A stretch of DNA of 64,000 nt from Carya illinoinensis (Eukaryota > Streptophyta > Magnoliopsida > Fagales > Juglandaceae): positions 868,001-932,000 of the forward strand of contig NC_056758.1 in NCBI RefSeq assembly GCF_018687715.1, written 5' to 3'. The position numbers and the translations under genes were made by a program. The notes under the pieces were generated by a model, which made no database searches, had not been told where the DNA came from, and saw only the letters and a list, made by a program, of their open reading frames with translations. Below, piece after piece: positions 1 to 12,404 of the stretch. Numbering within the stretch: the first letter of the stretch is position 1; each line of letters starts with the position of its first letter.

Positions 1-144
1 CATACAAGTATTGTTGTTATGTTTGTTTTGTGAACTTTATTCCTCATGTTCTACCTAGCTATTGCTTTCCTTCGCGGTAGTGTGAAAGCTAGCTTATCCA
101 TCTATGTCAATTTATGTGTGTATATAGGAAATGGATTAGCATAT

Positions 145-165
145 TGTGTGTGTGTGTGTGTGTGT
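145..165. repeat. (TG)n microsatellite
   Basis: An uninterrupted TG dinucleotide run lies about 65 bp before the first recognisable exon of the guanosine deaminase gene, probably in its intron or leader. The rest of 1-231 is T-rich and ends in a splice-acceptor-like sequence (tctgttcatag), which suggests that 1-231 is intron. Confidence 0.8.
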
Positions 166-233
166 TATGTGTCTCTAGTAAAACACCCTGTTGATGTTAT
201 TAACTCTCTTTTGCCCTCATTCTGTTCATAGTG

Positions 234-1887
<1,654 letters not shown>

Positions 1888-2190
1888 AATTTGCAATCTC
1901 CCTTCACATTGCAAAAAACTATAATAACAAATGTGAAAGACTTCCCATTCTTCTAATTACATTTCGAGAAATGAAGGAAAAGGAAAATTTTCCTGTCTGA
2001 TGATTCCTACTGAAATGGTTTTTTCTCTTGACCTCTGCAAATGTTACATAGTTGAATTGTCAACTGGAAGTGGAAGTGCCTCTAAGCTCGTTTACATGAA
2101 CTTTGGGTCTTTGAAGATCATAGACTGAAAAATCAAAGGTAGTGTACCATTTGGTGGCTGATATGACTGATGAAAATTTGAACCATAAAA

Positions 2191-2716
2191 TGTTATGATG
2201 CTGCAAAGAAGAGACCTAGAAGATGAAGATGGAAGAGTTAGGTTTCGGGAGAAATGAGACAGCAGAGTCAGTTCGTGAAGTGAAGAGGCTTCGGCTTAAG
2301 TGTGTCTTCAGCAGAGGCACCAAAATGACGCAGCTCCAGCAGTCTTTAGGAGCCAATACGACATCACTTAGTTATTAAGGGAAACGACGTAGCTTATAGT
2401 ATGGGGAGGGTTTAATTGTAATAAACCGTTAGACAAAACGGTGGGCTTTGGGCACTATATCTGGAACCTAGTAACTAGGGACTTGCTTGTAATTTCCTGG
2501 GAGGAGTTTGTTAAGTATCACGCCGGAATGAGGAGGATTCATTCTTGGAGCTTTTTTTACCTGTTTTCTATGTAGTTTTCATGGAGGAATTGGGGACCTC
2601 GAATACCCCAAAGCGTATGAACATTTGAGGTATTTTCATCAATTTCCTGCTGTCATTCGATATAAACCTGCAAGCTATATCTCTTACATTTCTGGGAATT
2701 AAAAGGAACTTTAACA
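2191..2716 (+). repeat. 5' LTR of gypsy element
   Basis: 526 bp, beginning tgttatgatg and ending tttaaca. It differs from the 3' LTR at 7 positions by direct comparison (6 transitions and 1 transversion, no indels), about 1.3 % divergence, which implies a fairly recent insertion. Confidence 0.97.
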
Positions 2717-2717
2717 A

Positions 2718-2730
2718 TTGGTATCAAGCC
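2718..2730 (+). other. Primer-binding site
   Basis: TTGGTATCAAGCC starts within two bases of the 5' LTR end. It resembles the complement of the initiator-Met tRNA 3' end (TGGTATCAGAGC) with small differences. The tRNA identity is inferred. Confidence 0.75.
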
Positions 2731-2959
2731 ACCGATCCTATCCACACAGACCCACTCATTTCCTCACTCATTTCCTTACTCATTTACTTACCGGCCATTA
2801 CAAGCACACAATTCCGTTCAGCTTAATTTCATAATACAGATTCATCCATTCAGTTTTCACTACATAATTTCCAGGCCAAACTTTAACCCAAAACAGACAT
2901 ATACACAGCAAAACGGCACCATTACCAACCCAGTAACCATCCAAACAGCACAATCTTCA

Positions 2960-3340
2960 ATGGCGGACAACACCAGATCCAAGCAACAGCAGATCGAGCA
3001 TTTACAGCATCATGTGGACCTTCATCAACATGAACTCCTGGAAGTAAAAGCAGATGTTAGTGTTTTGAAAGTGGATGTGGTCACGGTGAAAGTGGATATA
3101 CAGGAGATTAAAGACATGTTACGCACTTTTTTTGCCCAACCACAGAATCAGAACCCCCCTTTACCTCCACTTAACCATGACATTCCTCAAGACCATGATA
3201 ATCAAGATCCTAGACGGTTTAATCCCAGGGGGTCAAACTGGATTTTCCCCACTTTCAAGGGGTTAATCCTGCTGCATGGCTCTTTAAGGCCAACCATTAC
3301 TTTGACTTCCACCAAACACAGCTACCCCACCGATTGTTGA
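2960..3340 (+). pseudogene. gag, N-terminal part (frameshifted)
   Basis: The open frame starts MADNTRSKQQQIEHL and continues as a coiled-coil-like stretch with heptad spacing of hydrophobic residues. Similarity to the usual gag continuation is lost after about 3245. The sequence that should follow (the FKANHYF-like gag core) is found one frame over from about 3250, so a small indel lies near 3240-3250. The 5' leader between LTR and ATG (2717-2959) is untranslated and C/A-rich. Confidence 0.85.
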
Positions 3341-5163
3341 TGGCCTCTTATCACATGGAAGGAGACGCGCTTGTGTGGTTCGACAATTCAGCTGCTGCAG
3401 GCTTATTCCGAGATTGGGATGCTTTTTCTAGATCCTTAATCCTCCGTTTTGGCCCTACAGCTTATGACGACCCTATGGAAGCTTTGACTAGGATCAAGCA
3501 AACCACCTCAGTGGCTGGTTACATGGCGCAGTTTGAAACATTAACCAACCGTTTAAGAGGCCTGTCAGATACTCATAAGCTGAGTTGTTTTCTCAGCGGT
3601 TTGAAGGATGAGATCCGCATTCCGGTTAGGATGCTAAACCCGGTGAATTTAAATGCTGCATATGCGTTGGCAAAGATGCAAGAGGAATACCTCCCAAGTA
3701 TAAGGCGGGTTGCGAAATCTATGGGGGACAGGCCCATTACCACGGGAGGAGGGACTTTTTTTGCAGGGTCCTTTTCTAGTGATGCTACCAACAAGTGGAA
3801 GCGACCTATGGGGGGTGCTAAACACATTTCCTCCGAGCAAATCAATGAAAAGCGTCGCAAAGGATTATGTTTTAATTGTGATGAGAAGTGGAACCCGTTA
3901 CACAAATGTAAAATTCCTCGCATTTATCTCTTGGATGTGAGTGAGGAGTTTAGTGAGGAAGAAGAAACACTGCAGGTGGTAGAAATTGAAGAAACACCAA
4001 CACTGGAAATTTCAGCCCCTCCTACCAGCAACAAGGAAGAGCTGGAAATTTCCTTGGCAGCTATAGCTGGTACCCCTACTGTCAGAACTATGCGGTTAAT
4101 GGGAAGTATCCACGGGGCACAAGTGGTGATTTTGGTGGACTCGGGCAGCTCGCATAACTTTATCGATTCAGCCTTGGCCTCTAAGTTGCAGCTGCCAGTG
4201 GATTATTCAGTTAATTTGAAGGTGCGGGTAGCTAATGGACAAGGCGTAAGCAGTGACGGGTTGTGTAGAACTGTACAGCTGAAGATACAAGGTAATTTAC
4301 TACAACCCCCTCTTCATTTACTAGATCTTGCTGGTTGCGATATTGTATTAGGCGTCCAATGGTTAGAAACCTTGGATCCCATCACGTGGGACTTTGCAAA
4401 GTTGCTAATGAGTTTTGTATGGGAAGGGAAAGCCATTGAATTAAAAGGGCTGAAACTAAACCCTTCGGTTGTAGAGGAGGGTGAGAAGGTTTGTAAGGCC
4501 TCTATAGCAAAAGGGAAAGGAGTTCTTTTACAGATTATGTGTGTGGGGGAGATGGAACATGAAGATGGAAAGGTGGCTGAACCTTTTTCAGAATTTTTAG
4601 ATGAGTTTAAAGAGGTATTTGCTGAACCTCAAGGGTTACCACCACCTCGTTCCCATGACCACCAAATAGTCCTCAAAGAAGGCACTCAACCCGTGGCAAT
4701 TGCACCATATCGATACCCGTTTTACCGGAAAACAGAAATTGAAAAAATGGTGGCTGAGTTATTGAGGTCTGGAGTGATTAGACCTAGTTCTAGTCCTTTT
4801 TCAGCCCCTGTTTTACTGGTTCGTAAGGCCGATGGAAGTTGGCGACTTTGTGTGGATTATAAGGCACTTAATAAGGAAACCGTGAAGGCTAAGTTTCCTA
4901 TTCCAGTCATTGATGAATTATTGGATGAACTCTTTGGAGCAGTGATTTTCTCTAAACTTGACCTACGGTCGGGCTATCACCAAGTAAGAGTGGTGCCTAG
5001 TGACATCCCTAAGACGGCTTTCCGGACACATGAGGGCCATTACGAGTTTTTGGTGATGTCTTTTGGCCTCACCAACGCTCCAGCCACTTTCCAAGGGTTA
5101 ATGAATGATGTATTCAAACCTTTTTTGAGGAAATTTGTTCTTTTTTTTTTTATGACATACTGA
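3334..5163 (+). pseudogene. gag core, aspartic protease and reverse transcriptase (frameshifted at catalytic motif)
   Basis: In order: gag core ([19 protein letters not shown]), a nucleocapsid knuckle of the CFNCDEKW...HKCK type, a retropepsin with the [11 protein letters not shown] active site, and an RT with the ...[31 protein letters not shown] and [14 protein letters not shown] motifs. The frame runs back upstream to about 3250; the listed start is its first ATG. It ends early because a T tract at 5141-5151 is out of register. At the same spot the first Asp codon of the RT catalytic Asp pair now reads TAT (5151-5153), so a catalytic residue is lost independently of the frameshift. Confidence 0.93.
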
Positions 5164-6056
5164 TCTATAGTAAGTCCCAAGAGGAGCACGAAATTCACTT
5201 AAGAGAGGTTTTGAAAATGCTGAAACAACATTGCTTGTATGCAAAAAAATCTAAGTGTCGGTTTGCGGTGGCAGAGGTAGATTATTTGGGTCACATTATT
5301 TCGAGGCAAGGAGTGAAAGCAGACCCAGCAAAAATTCAGTCAATGTTGGATTGGCCAATTCCGAAGACAACTAAAGCTTTGAGGGGGTTCTTGGGGTTGA
5401 CAGGTTACTACAGAAAATTTATAAAACATTATGGGCTGATAGCAGCCCCACTTACTCAGCTGTTGACAAAAAATGGGTTTGTATGGACCCAAGAAGCAGA
5501 GCTGGCCTTCAAGAAGTTAAAGGAAGCAGTGACGAACCCACCTGTCCTTGCACTACCAGATTTCTCAAAGCCCTTCATAGTAGAGAGTGATGCTAGTGGG
5601 AAGGGAATAGGTGCTGTCCTTATGCAAGCAGGGCAACCTATTGCTTTTTTGAGTAAAATGTTAAAGGGGAGGGCCCTACTGCTATCTACATATGAGAAAG
5701 AATTTTTGGCTATTGTGACGGCAGTGCAAAAATGGCGACCCTACCTTTTGGGGCAGTTATTCATCATTAAAACAGACCAACAAGCACTGAAGTTTCTGCT
5801 TGAGCAGAAAATTGGGACGGAAGCTCAGCACAAATGGGTAAGCAAGCTTATGGGATATGATTTCAAGATTGAATACAAAAGAGGAAGAGAAAATGTTGTG
5901 GCTGATGCACTGTCAAGAAAAGGGGAGGGTAACAATGAGGAGGTTGGAATGCTCGCCCAGATTTCATTTCCCACTTCAGATTGGGTAGAAGAACTGAAGC
6001 TCAGCTATAAGAACAGTACAGAAACTTCAGAGTTAATGGAGAAATTATTGAGTTAG
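5151..6056 (+). pseudogene. RT thumb and RNase H segment
   Basis: After the frameshift the reading continues from 5151 (first ATG at 5211). It covers the RT connection (KCRFAVAEVDYLGHIISRQG, LRGFLGLTGYYRKFI) and the gypsy RNase H (FIVESDASGKGIGAVLMQ, LSTYEKEFLAIV, TDQQALKFLL, ADALSRK). It ends at an in-frame TAG (6054-6056). The next codons continue the polyprotein in the same frame, so this is a point nonsense change and not a domain boundary. Confidence 0.93.
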
Positions 6057-7415
6057 CAAGAGGTTCCTAAAGGGACAACATTGCAGCAGGTAATAATTTT
6101 GAGGAAGGGGCGCATCTTCATAGTTCCAGATTCACCCTTCAAACTGAAAATACTCCAGTTTATTCATACCGACCCTATGGCAGGACACTCAGGGTACCTG
6201 AAGACCTATCAAAGGGCCAAAAGAGACTTCTATTGGCCAGGGATGAAGAAAGACATTAAAGAGTGGGTGCGGGAGTGTGAAGTATGTCAGACTTCGAAGC
6301 ATGAAACGCTCGCTCTAGCGGGTCTCCTACAGCCTCTTCCCATACCCCAACAAGCTTGGGTCGACATTTCTATGGACTTCGTAGAAGGACTGCCTAAGTC
6401 TAAAGGATATTCTGTAAGTTTTGTTGTAGTGGACCGTTTCACTAAATATGGGCATTTCATGGCCCTCTCACACCCTTACACAGCTCAGGAAGTGGCCAGG
6501 GTATTTTTCGGATCAGTGTTCAAATTGAATGGTTTTCCAAAAACCATAGTGTTCGACAGGGACCCAGTGTTTCTGAGTTCCTTCTGGAAGGAGTTATTTG
6601 CCCTCCAGGGCACGTCCCTCAACTATAGCTCAGCTTATCACCCACAAAGCGACGGTCAAACGGAAGCAGTGAACAAGGTGGTGGAAGGGTATCTGAGATG
6701 CTATGCGGGGTCTAAACCTGCCAGTTGGAGTCAGTGGCTACCGCTAGCCGAGTGGTGGTACAACAGTACCTACCACAGTTCAACCAAATTGACCCCTTTT
6801 GAGGCCCTGTACGGAAATCCCCCTCCTAAACTACTCAACTACATTCCAGGTACATCAAGCAATCCAACCGTCGACCAACTCTTACATAACAGAGCACAAA
6901 TTCTACACCTCCTAAAAAGTAACCTCACGGCATCACAAGAGAGAATGAAGTATTATGCTGACAAGAAAAGAATGGAAAGGCAGTTTAATGAAGGAGAGTG
7001 GGTATACCTTCGCCTACAGCCGTACCGTCAGAAGACAGTGGCGCTTCGCCGGAACATGAAATTGGCCCCACGTTTCTATGGGCCGTTCAAGGTTCTCCAA
7101 AAACTCGGATCCGTAGCCTACCGACTGGAGTTACCGTCCTCCTCTCAAATACACCCTGTTTTTCACGTCTCTTGCTTGAAGAAGAAACTTGGGGATCGGA
7201 TTCAACCGCTTGCAACACTCCCACCCACCAACAGCGACGGCGAAGTGATACCCGAACCGGAAATGGTGCGTGACCGACGTATGAAGCAGCAAGGGGGAAG
7301 GGCGTTGACTAAAGTGCTAATTAAATGGGTCGGGTTGTCGGAAGAGGAAAACTCATGGGAAAATCTATGGAAGCTTAGGGCTTTGTATCCACACCTTGTG
7401 GACAAGGTTTTGTAA
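6057..7415 (+). pseudogene. Integrase with C-terminal chromodomain
   Basis: This segment is in frame with the RNase H segment but separated from it by the TAG. It shows the HHCC zinc finger (H...GHSG...C-EVCQ), the DDE catalytic core (VDISMDFVEGLP, VFDRDPVF, HPQSDGQTEAVN) and the GPF/Y module (LAPRFYGPFKVLQKLG). A chromodomain-like end, IKWVGLSEEENSWE, places the element among chromoviruses, whose chromodomains direct insertion to particular chromatin (family knowledge). No internal break is seen in this part, and it ends at TAA 7413-7415. Confidence 0.93.
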
Positions 7416-7426
7416 GGGGGAGAGAG
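7412..7426 (+). other. Polypurine tract
   Basis: GTAAGGGGGAGAGAG immediately precedes the 3' LTR, the expected position for the plus-strand primer of reverse transcription. It overlaps the polyprotein stop codon. Confidence 0.85.
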
Positions 7427-7952
7427 TGTTATGATGCTGCAAAGAAGAGACCTAGAAGATGAAGATGGAAGAGTTAGGTTTCGGGAGAAATGAGACAGCA
7501 GAGTCAGTTCGTGAAGTGAAGAGGCTTTGGCTTAAGTGTGTCTTCAGCAGAGGCACCAAAACGACGCAGCTCCAGCAGGCTTTAGGAGCCAATACGACAT
7601 CACTTAGTTATTAAGGGAAACGACGTAGCTTATAGTATGGGGAGGGTTTAATTGTAATAAACCGTTAGACAAAACGGTGGGCTTTGGGCACTATATCTGG
7701 AACCTAGTAACCAGGGACTTGCTTGTAATTTCCTAGGAGGAGTTTGTTAAGTATCACGCCGGAATGAGGAGGATTCATTCTTGGAGCTTTTTTTACCTGT
7801 CTTCTATGTAGTTTTCATGGAGGAATTGGGGACCTCGAATACCCCAAAGCGTATGAACATTTGAGGTATTTTCATCAATTTCCTGCTGTCATTTGATATA
7901 AACCTGCAAGCTATATCTCTTACATTTCTGGGAATTAAAAGGAACTTTAACA
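7427..7952 (+). repeat. 3' LTR of gypsy element
   Basis: 526 bp, colinear with the 5' LTR with 7 substitutions, followed directly by the second copy of the taaaa target duplication. Confidence 0.97.
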
Positions 7953-7957
7953 TAAAA

Positions 7958-8885
7958 TGCTTTGAATAGGGATGGATATATGCCGGTTGTTCCATTTTGT
8001 GATTCAAAATTGTCTTAAAATGACTTGGGAGGTGGCATAAATCCAGTCCTCTTTCTGGACAGACAATGGCCAATGGGCATGAACATGCTGCTGGTGATAT
8101 ATAACAATGATTTTCACCCTAATAGATTTTTTACCCTTTGCTCCCAAAATTGTCAAAGCCAGTCTATTGCATCCTCCAATTAAAAAAATAAATAAATAAT
8201 GGCATTCTTATGAATTTCTTCATCGTTTGAAATCTTAGAAGATTTTGGAGACCGCTTTGTTTGACCTTTTGGTAAACAATGACTAGATTGAACTAATTAC
8301 TTTGGTTTTAATTTTTAATTTATTTAATGAGTCGTTAAAAAATACAAAATAATTATTAAAATTATATTTGTATAAAATTCAATTGGATTTACATAAACTC
8401 GTTTAAACACAAATGTTTTTGTATTTGTTATTTTTGACATTCTAGAATGAAAATATCTTGATTGATTAAAAAATAAAAGAAAATCATGCTTTTAATACAA
8501 TATAGATTTTTTTACTGTTCATTAATATGATCATTAGTAATCATATGCACAGATAATTATATTAAAATATTTAAAAAAATAAAGATAATTTTTTAAAGAG
8601 TAAAGTTACGTATAAACGTAAACTAGTTTTGAAAAACACTGCAAGCAAAGGAGAAGTCTAGTCGAGGAAACAGAATCAGTATGGAGCAGCGAAGACTGTA
8701 TGCGGCGTACGCGTGGGGTGCGTGAAATGGCTAGGGTCCCCTTCCCCTGAACACCCCCCCGCTCCCCCCTCCATCTCTCCTGAATCCCCTTTTCACCCTT
8801 TGACTCCACCCAACCCAGTTCCCAGCATCAAATCCCGAACCCTTTCTCTCCCTCTCTCTGACTCTCATCTCTCGAGCTTTGCTAA
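7958..8885. other. Intergenic region and GeBP 5' region
   Basis: About 620 bp of AT-rich DNA with no supportable gene is followed from about 8700 by C-rich, CT-rich sequence (runs of C at 8752-8771 and a tctctccctctctct stretch at 8844-8864). The latter is typical of a plant 5' UTR and leads into the GeBP ATG at 8886. No clear TATA box could be assigned. Confidence 0.5.
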
Positions 8886-10079
8886 ATGGCCTCCGAACAA
8901 GACGACACCGTTTTCCCAGAAGAGGACCTCCTCGACGACGACGACGACGAAGAAGAAGTATTATCCGAAGAAGAAGATGACGACGAAGACGAAGATGACG
9001 TCATCCCCGACCCCGGTTACGATGACGTCATAAACTCCGCCTCCCCTTCCATCTCCTCTCCCCCGGCAGATGCTGTTATCGTTACCGTCGCCCTTCCCGC
9101 CTCGTCGATCCCTAACGGCGGAACCTCGGTCGCCACCACCACCACCATCGTCGCCTCATCCTCTACCCCTTCTCCTAAACGACACCATGCCGATCGCGAA
9201 GATAAGAAGCCCCAGCCCCTCGACGACTCCCGCAGGCTATTCCAGCGGCTGTGGACGGATGAGGACGAGATCGAGCTACTCCAAGGCTTCCTCGACTATA
9301 CGACATCGCGTGGCTCCACTCACCACAACGACACCGCTTTGTTCTACGACCAGATCAAGTCCAAGCTCCAGCTCGACTTCAACAAGAACCAGCTCGTCGA
9401 GAAGCTACGCCGTTTGAAGAAGAAGTACCGCAACGTCGTCGGCAAAATCAGCGCCGGCAAAGACTTCTCCTTCAAGAGCCCCCACGACAAAGCCACCTTC
9501 GAAATCTCCCGCAAGATCTGGAGCAACGAAGACCACAACACCGGCCGATTCGCCGTCGAAGATTCAGTCTTCGATGACGAAGACGCCAATCTCAAAAACC
9601 ATAATTTCAACTTCAACAATAACGAAGATTTTGCTGAGAAGAAATCGAATTCCACGCCTAGGCCTCGCAAGCGGCCCCGATCGCAGTCGCAATCTGCGAT
9701 TCAGAGTGAAGAGAAGCGCACTTCATCGCCGGCGGATAACAAAAGTAACATCAATGATACAAGTAATAATTCTAATTTCGGGGGTTTGATTGAGGAGACG
9801 GTGAGGAGTTGTTTTTCGCCGCTGTTTAAGGAGTTGTTAAGCAATGCGATGGGGATTGGGGGGAGAGGGATTGGGCTTGGGTTTGGGGGATTTGGAATGA
9901 ATGCTATGGCGATGAATGTAATGCCTTTGAGTTTTGGTGGTGGAGGAGGGGAAGGGGTGGTGGATGAGAGGTGGAGGAAGCAGCAGATATTGGAGCTAGA
10001 GGTGTACTCGAAGCGGTTGGAGTTGGTGCAGGATCAAATTCAAGAGGCATTGGGCGAGTTACGGTCAGTGCGACGGTAA
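8886..10079 (+). CDS. GeBP/STOREKEEPER-family (DUF573) transcription regulator
   Basis: A single uninterrupted 397-codon frame, intronless as is usual in this family. Residues 12-47 are an acidic D/E run. A Ser/Thr/Ala-rich linker follows to about 110. Residues about 118-213 form the DUF573 DNA-binding domain (LFQRLWTDEDEIELLQGFLDY, then LVEKLRRLKKKYRN and FKSPHDKATFEISRKIW). A basic stretch PRPRKRPRS is a likely nuclear localisation signal. A Gly/Met-rich segment precedes a C-terminal helix with regular Leu spacing (ILELEVYSKRLELVQDQI), the non-canonical leucine zipper region by which family members dimerise. The role as nuclear transcription factor, linked to trichome and cytokinin responses, comes from the family. 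The first two thirds are clearly more GC-rich than the surrounding DNA. Confidence 0.9.
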   Translation: MASEQDDTVFPEEDLLDDDDDEEEVLSEEEDDDEDEDDVIPDPGYDDVINSASPSISSPPADAVIVTVALPASSIPNGGTSVATTTTIVASSSTPSPKRHHADREDKKPQPLDDSRRLFQRLWTDEDEIELLQGFLDYTTSRGSTHHNDTALFYDQIKSKLQLDFNKNQLVEKLRRLKKKYRNVVGKISAGKDFSFKSPHDKATFEISRKIWSNEDHNTGRFAVEDSVFDDEDANLKNHNFNFNNNEDFAEKKSNSTPRPRKRPRSQSQSAIQSEEKRTSSPADNKSNINDTSNNSNFGGLIEETVRSCFSPLFKELLSNAMGIGGRGIGLGFGGFGMNAMAMNVMPLSFGGGGGEGVVDERWRKQQILELEVYSKRLELVQDQIQEALGELRSVRR

Positions 10080-11049
10080 CGGATGAGTTGATTGACTGAC
10101 TGATTCTAATCCGTGGGGCTTTATCGTAAGTGGGTCGGTTTTTCTCTTTATTAGTCGATGAATATTTCTTGGTGTTATATTCATAAAAAATATATATATT
10201 TCTTGGTGTTATTCGTAGCTTAGCTGAGTATTGTTTTTGGGTTTTTATATTTTTGTTGATTTTGATAGAACAGTTGAATAATAATTTATAATTGTTTAGT
10301 TTGATAGTTACTTATAAAAGAAATCGTTTGGTTTGATAGTTTGTTCATAATCCTTAGATATTTGTAGATAATGGTTTCCTAGATTGTAATGAACTGGTAG
10401 GCTTCTACGGCTTCATTGTCTTAACTAATTTTAGAGAATTTATCTGTTGCAGTCCCCATCCAAATTGTTGCAAATTGTAATTTTCTCAAATCGTGCACGT
10501 TTTTGGGCAAGACTGTGGTGGTTCGGAGGTGAAATTTGGGATTTTTGAGATGAAGGATTTGGTGGTTTTCTTTATTTGTCAAAATATGTCAAAAATGGGA
10601 GAACTGTCATATTCAAACCCATTCCATCTCAGTTTATGTCAAAAGAGGAGAACTTGTTTACTTCTGTCATACATGAAGATACCTTATTTAACCTAAAGCA
10701 GATCAACCTCAATTTTCTTTCTGTGCATATGCACGTGAACAGAAGTAGCTGTTCTCTAAAGCTATAATATGCCAAAAGGAAATTCTATACACAACACTCC
10801 AATCCCATTTTCATCCCACTATATAAGATGTGGCACATTTATCATTACCATGGCAGTATGGTGTATAACATTAGTCTGGTCGGGTTTTATTTTGGGTGAA
10901 AGAATACTTATGAAAAAAAAAAAAGGTGGAAGAACTTAGGTGGATCATACTGAAAATCTGATTTATCTTTCTCTTATGCCCTTAATTTTTTTCTTATAAT
11001 TCTTCACTTTTGTTAGCCTTTCTCAATTATAACATGAAATAACAGGTCA

Positions 11050-11050
<1 letters not shown>
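10080..11050. other. Downstream/intergenic, T-rich
   Basis: The 3' flank of the GeBP gene. It is T-rich with no supportable coding region. A short fold-back-like motif (cccattttcatcccactata...) at 10800-10835 resembles one arm of the MITE at 15610-15785. Confidence 0.4.

Positions 11051-11093
<43 letters not shown>
11051..11093. repeat. Poly(C) run of 43 followed by (CCCT)n
   Basis: Forty-three consecutive C, then TT, then about five CCCT units and a short TG run to about 11125. On the opposite strand this is poly(G), with G-quadruplex potential (i-motif on this strand). The length of such a run is the least reliable part of any assembly. Confidence 0.9.
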
Positions 11094-11746
11094 TTCCCTC
11101 CCTCCCTCCCTCCCTCTGTGTGTGTGATAGTGTTCCATTTATATCAATTAAATGCTCTGTAGATTCATCGTAGTAGAAGCTAGTAATGGTTGATGTAGAT
11201 TCATGGTCTGGAGTTTGTTCATGCCAACACCACCACACCCCTCCCCCCTTGTCTGTTTTCCATGGTCGGATGCTTAGCATAGAAGAATTCAGAATTTGAC
11301 TTTAAAAGAAAAAAGAAAAAAATTGTATGGATCCCACGGGCAGGCAGTCTTGGAGTTTCAATGGGGATATCTACTGATTGTATCACACGCATTGTTATAT
11401 AAGAAATGAAGGATGGCTTGGGAGTTTTCACGTATTGGACTTGTTAAAAATAACATTGTCCAACTGAGACCTGTCGTTAATTAACGGGATAAACTTTTGA
11501 GAACTACTTTCTGTCGAGGAAAATGACAAGAGGACTTGCTCATGTTTTGGTGTCAACACTGCTTCTAGTGGTTTGTTTTCTATTTACAAGTGCTTGCTTT
11601 CCACGTTTGCATCCAAATTATTTAATGGATGATATCTTTATCATTCTTTTTTCGATTTTATTGTAAGGAAGAGGCGTGATTTCCACCACTGGCTCCTATA
11701 AAACAATGAGTACTGTGATATCCACAAAAGAATATATAAAAACAAT

Positions 11747-11845
11747 TTCACAAACTGATGTAATTTCATTTGATTTGTTAGATTTATTTTATAATAAAAT
11801 AACTGTACAATCTAACAAATTACATCAAGCAACGTCAGTTGTGAG
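11747..11845. mobile_element. Fold-back MITE
   Basis: A roughly 100-bp sequence with about 36-bp inverted arms: tcacaaactgatgtaatttc... on the left and its imperfect complement ...ctaacaaattacatcaagc on the right. The arm motif gatgtaatttgttagatt is also found in the fold-back at 24471-24610, so both belong to one family. Confidence 0.65.
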
Positions 11846-11904
11846 ATTAATTTTTTTTTTCTACTCTTATGAAGGTGTCTGACCTAAGTATATTTCATTT
11901 TGAG

Positions 11905-12035
11905 TAATGTTATATATAGTCATTTTTACGTATTTTTTATGCACTTATTAATATAATTGATTGCATTAATTTTTTTTAATATGCAATCAATCATATAAAT
12001 GAAGTGCACAAAAATAATTTGTAGGTAAAATTTTT
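11905..12035. mobile_element. Fold-back MITE (second family, copy A)
   Basis: The arms read tagtcatttttacgtatttt and an imperfect complement ending aaaataatttgtaggt. The centre holds inverted ttgattgcattaa/atgcaatcaatc. A sister copy lies at 41908-42045 with the same arm order. Confidence 0.6.
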
Positions 12036-12404
12036 GTTTTTAAAATTATGGTTTTGTTCATAAATTAGACTCGTTCTTTAAGTTTGGATCCGCCGGGATG
12101 AGAGTATAGGTCCATAATTGATGCGGATCTGGGCCGAACCCAGTCGCTACTTATTTGCCCCTACTAGGAAAAAAATGAAGAAAAATCTTGCAAAATCTCA
12201 GACGCTGCTCCCACCTGATACAAGCCAGTCCCTCTCAAAATCAGCATATACCATTTCGTGGATCCCTGTGGTTAGTTTTCCACCCACCCAGAACCAAGAA
12301 TCAAACAAAGACTTCTTGACCCGAAACTCCCCAGAACACTTTCTTCACAAACAAGGAGAAAGACATCAAAGGAACACACAAACTCATCATCATTCATTTC
12401 TGTC

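Larger units (their letters stand above)
2191..7952 (+). mobile_element. Ty3/gypsy LTR retrotransposon, chromovirus lineage, nearly intact but defective
   Basis: The element has two 526-bp LTRs (2191-2716 and 7427-7952) with TG...CA ends. It is flanked by a 5-bp target duplication, taaaa (2186-2190 and 7953-7957). A primer-binding site follows the 5' LTR and a purine-rich tract precedes the 3' LTR. Gene order is gag, protease, RT, RNase H, integrase, chromodomain, as in Ty3/gypsy chromoviruses. The reading frame is broken near 3240-3250 and near 5143-5151 and carries a stop at 6054-6056, so this copy cannot make a full polyprotein. It sits just downstream of the guanosine deaminase gene, in the same orientation. 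Confidence 0.97.

Noticed and set aside
8713..9033. Pro/Ser/Thr-rich frame over the GeBP start.
   Set aside because: It is an alternate frame of the C-rich leader and acidic codons. The 397-codon GeBP frame accounts for the region.
11047..11280. Minus-strand frame ending in a long poly-Gly stretch.
   Set aside because: The Gly run is the translation of the 43-base homopolymer. There is no domain or conserved start.
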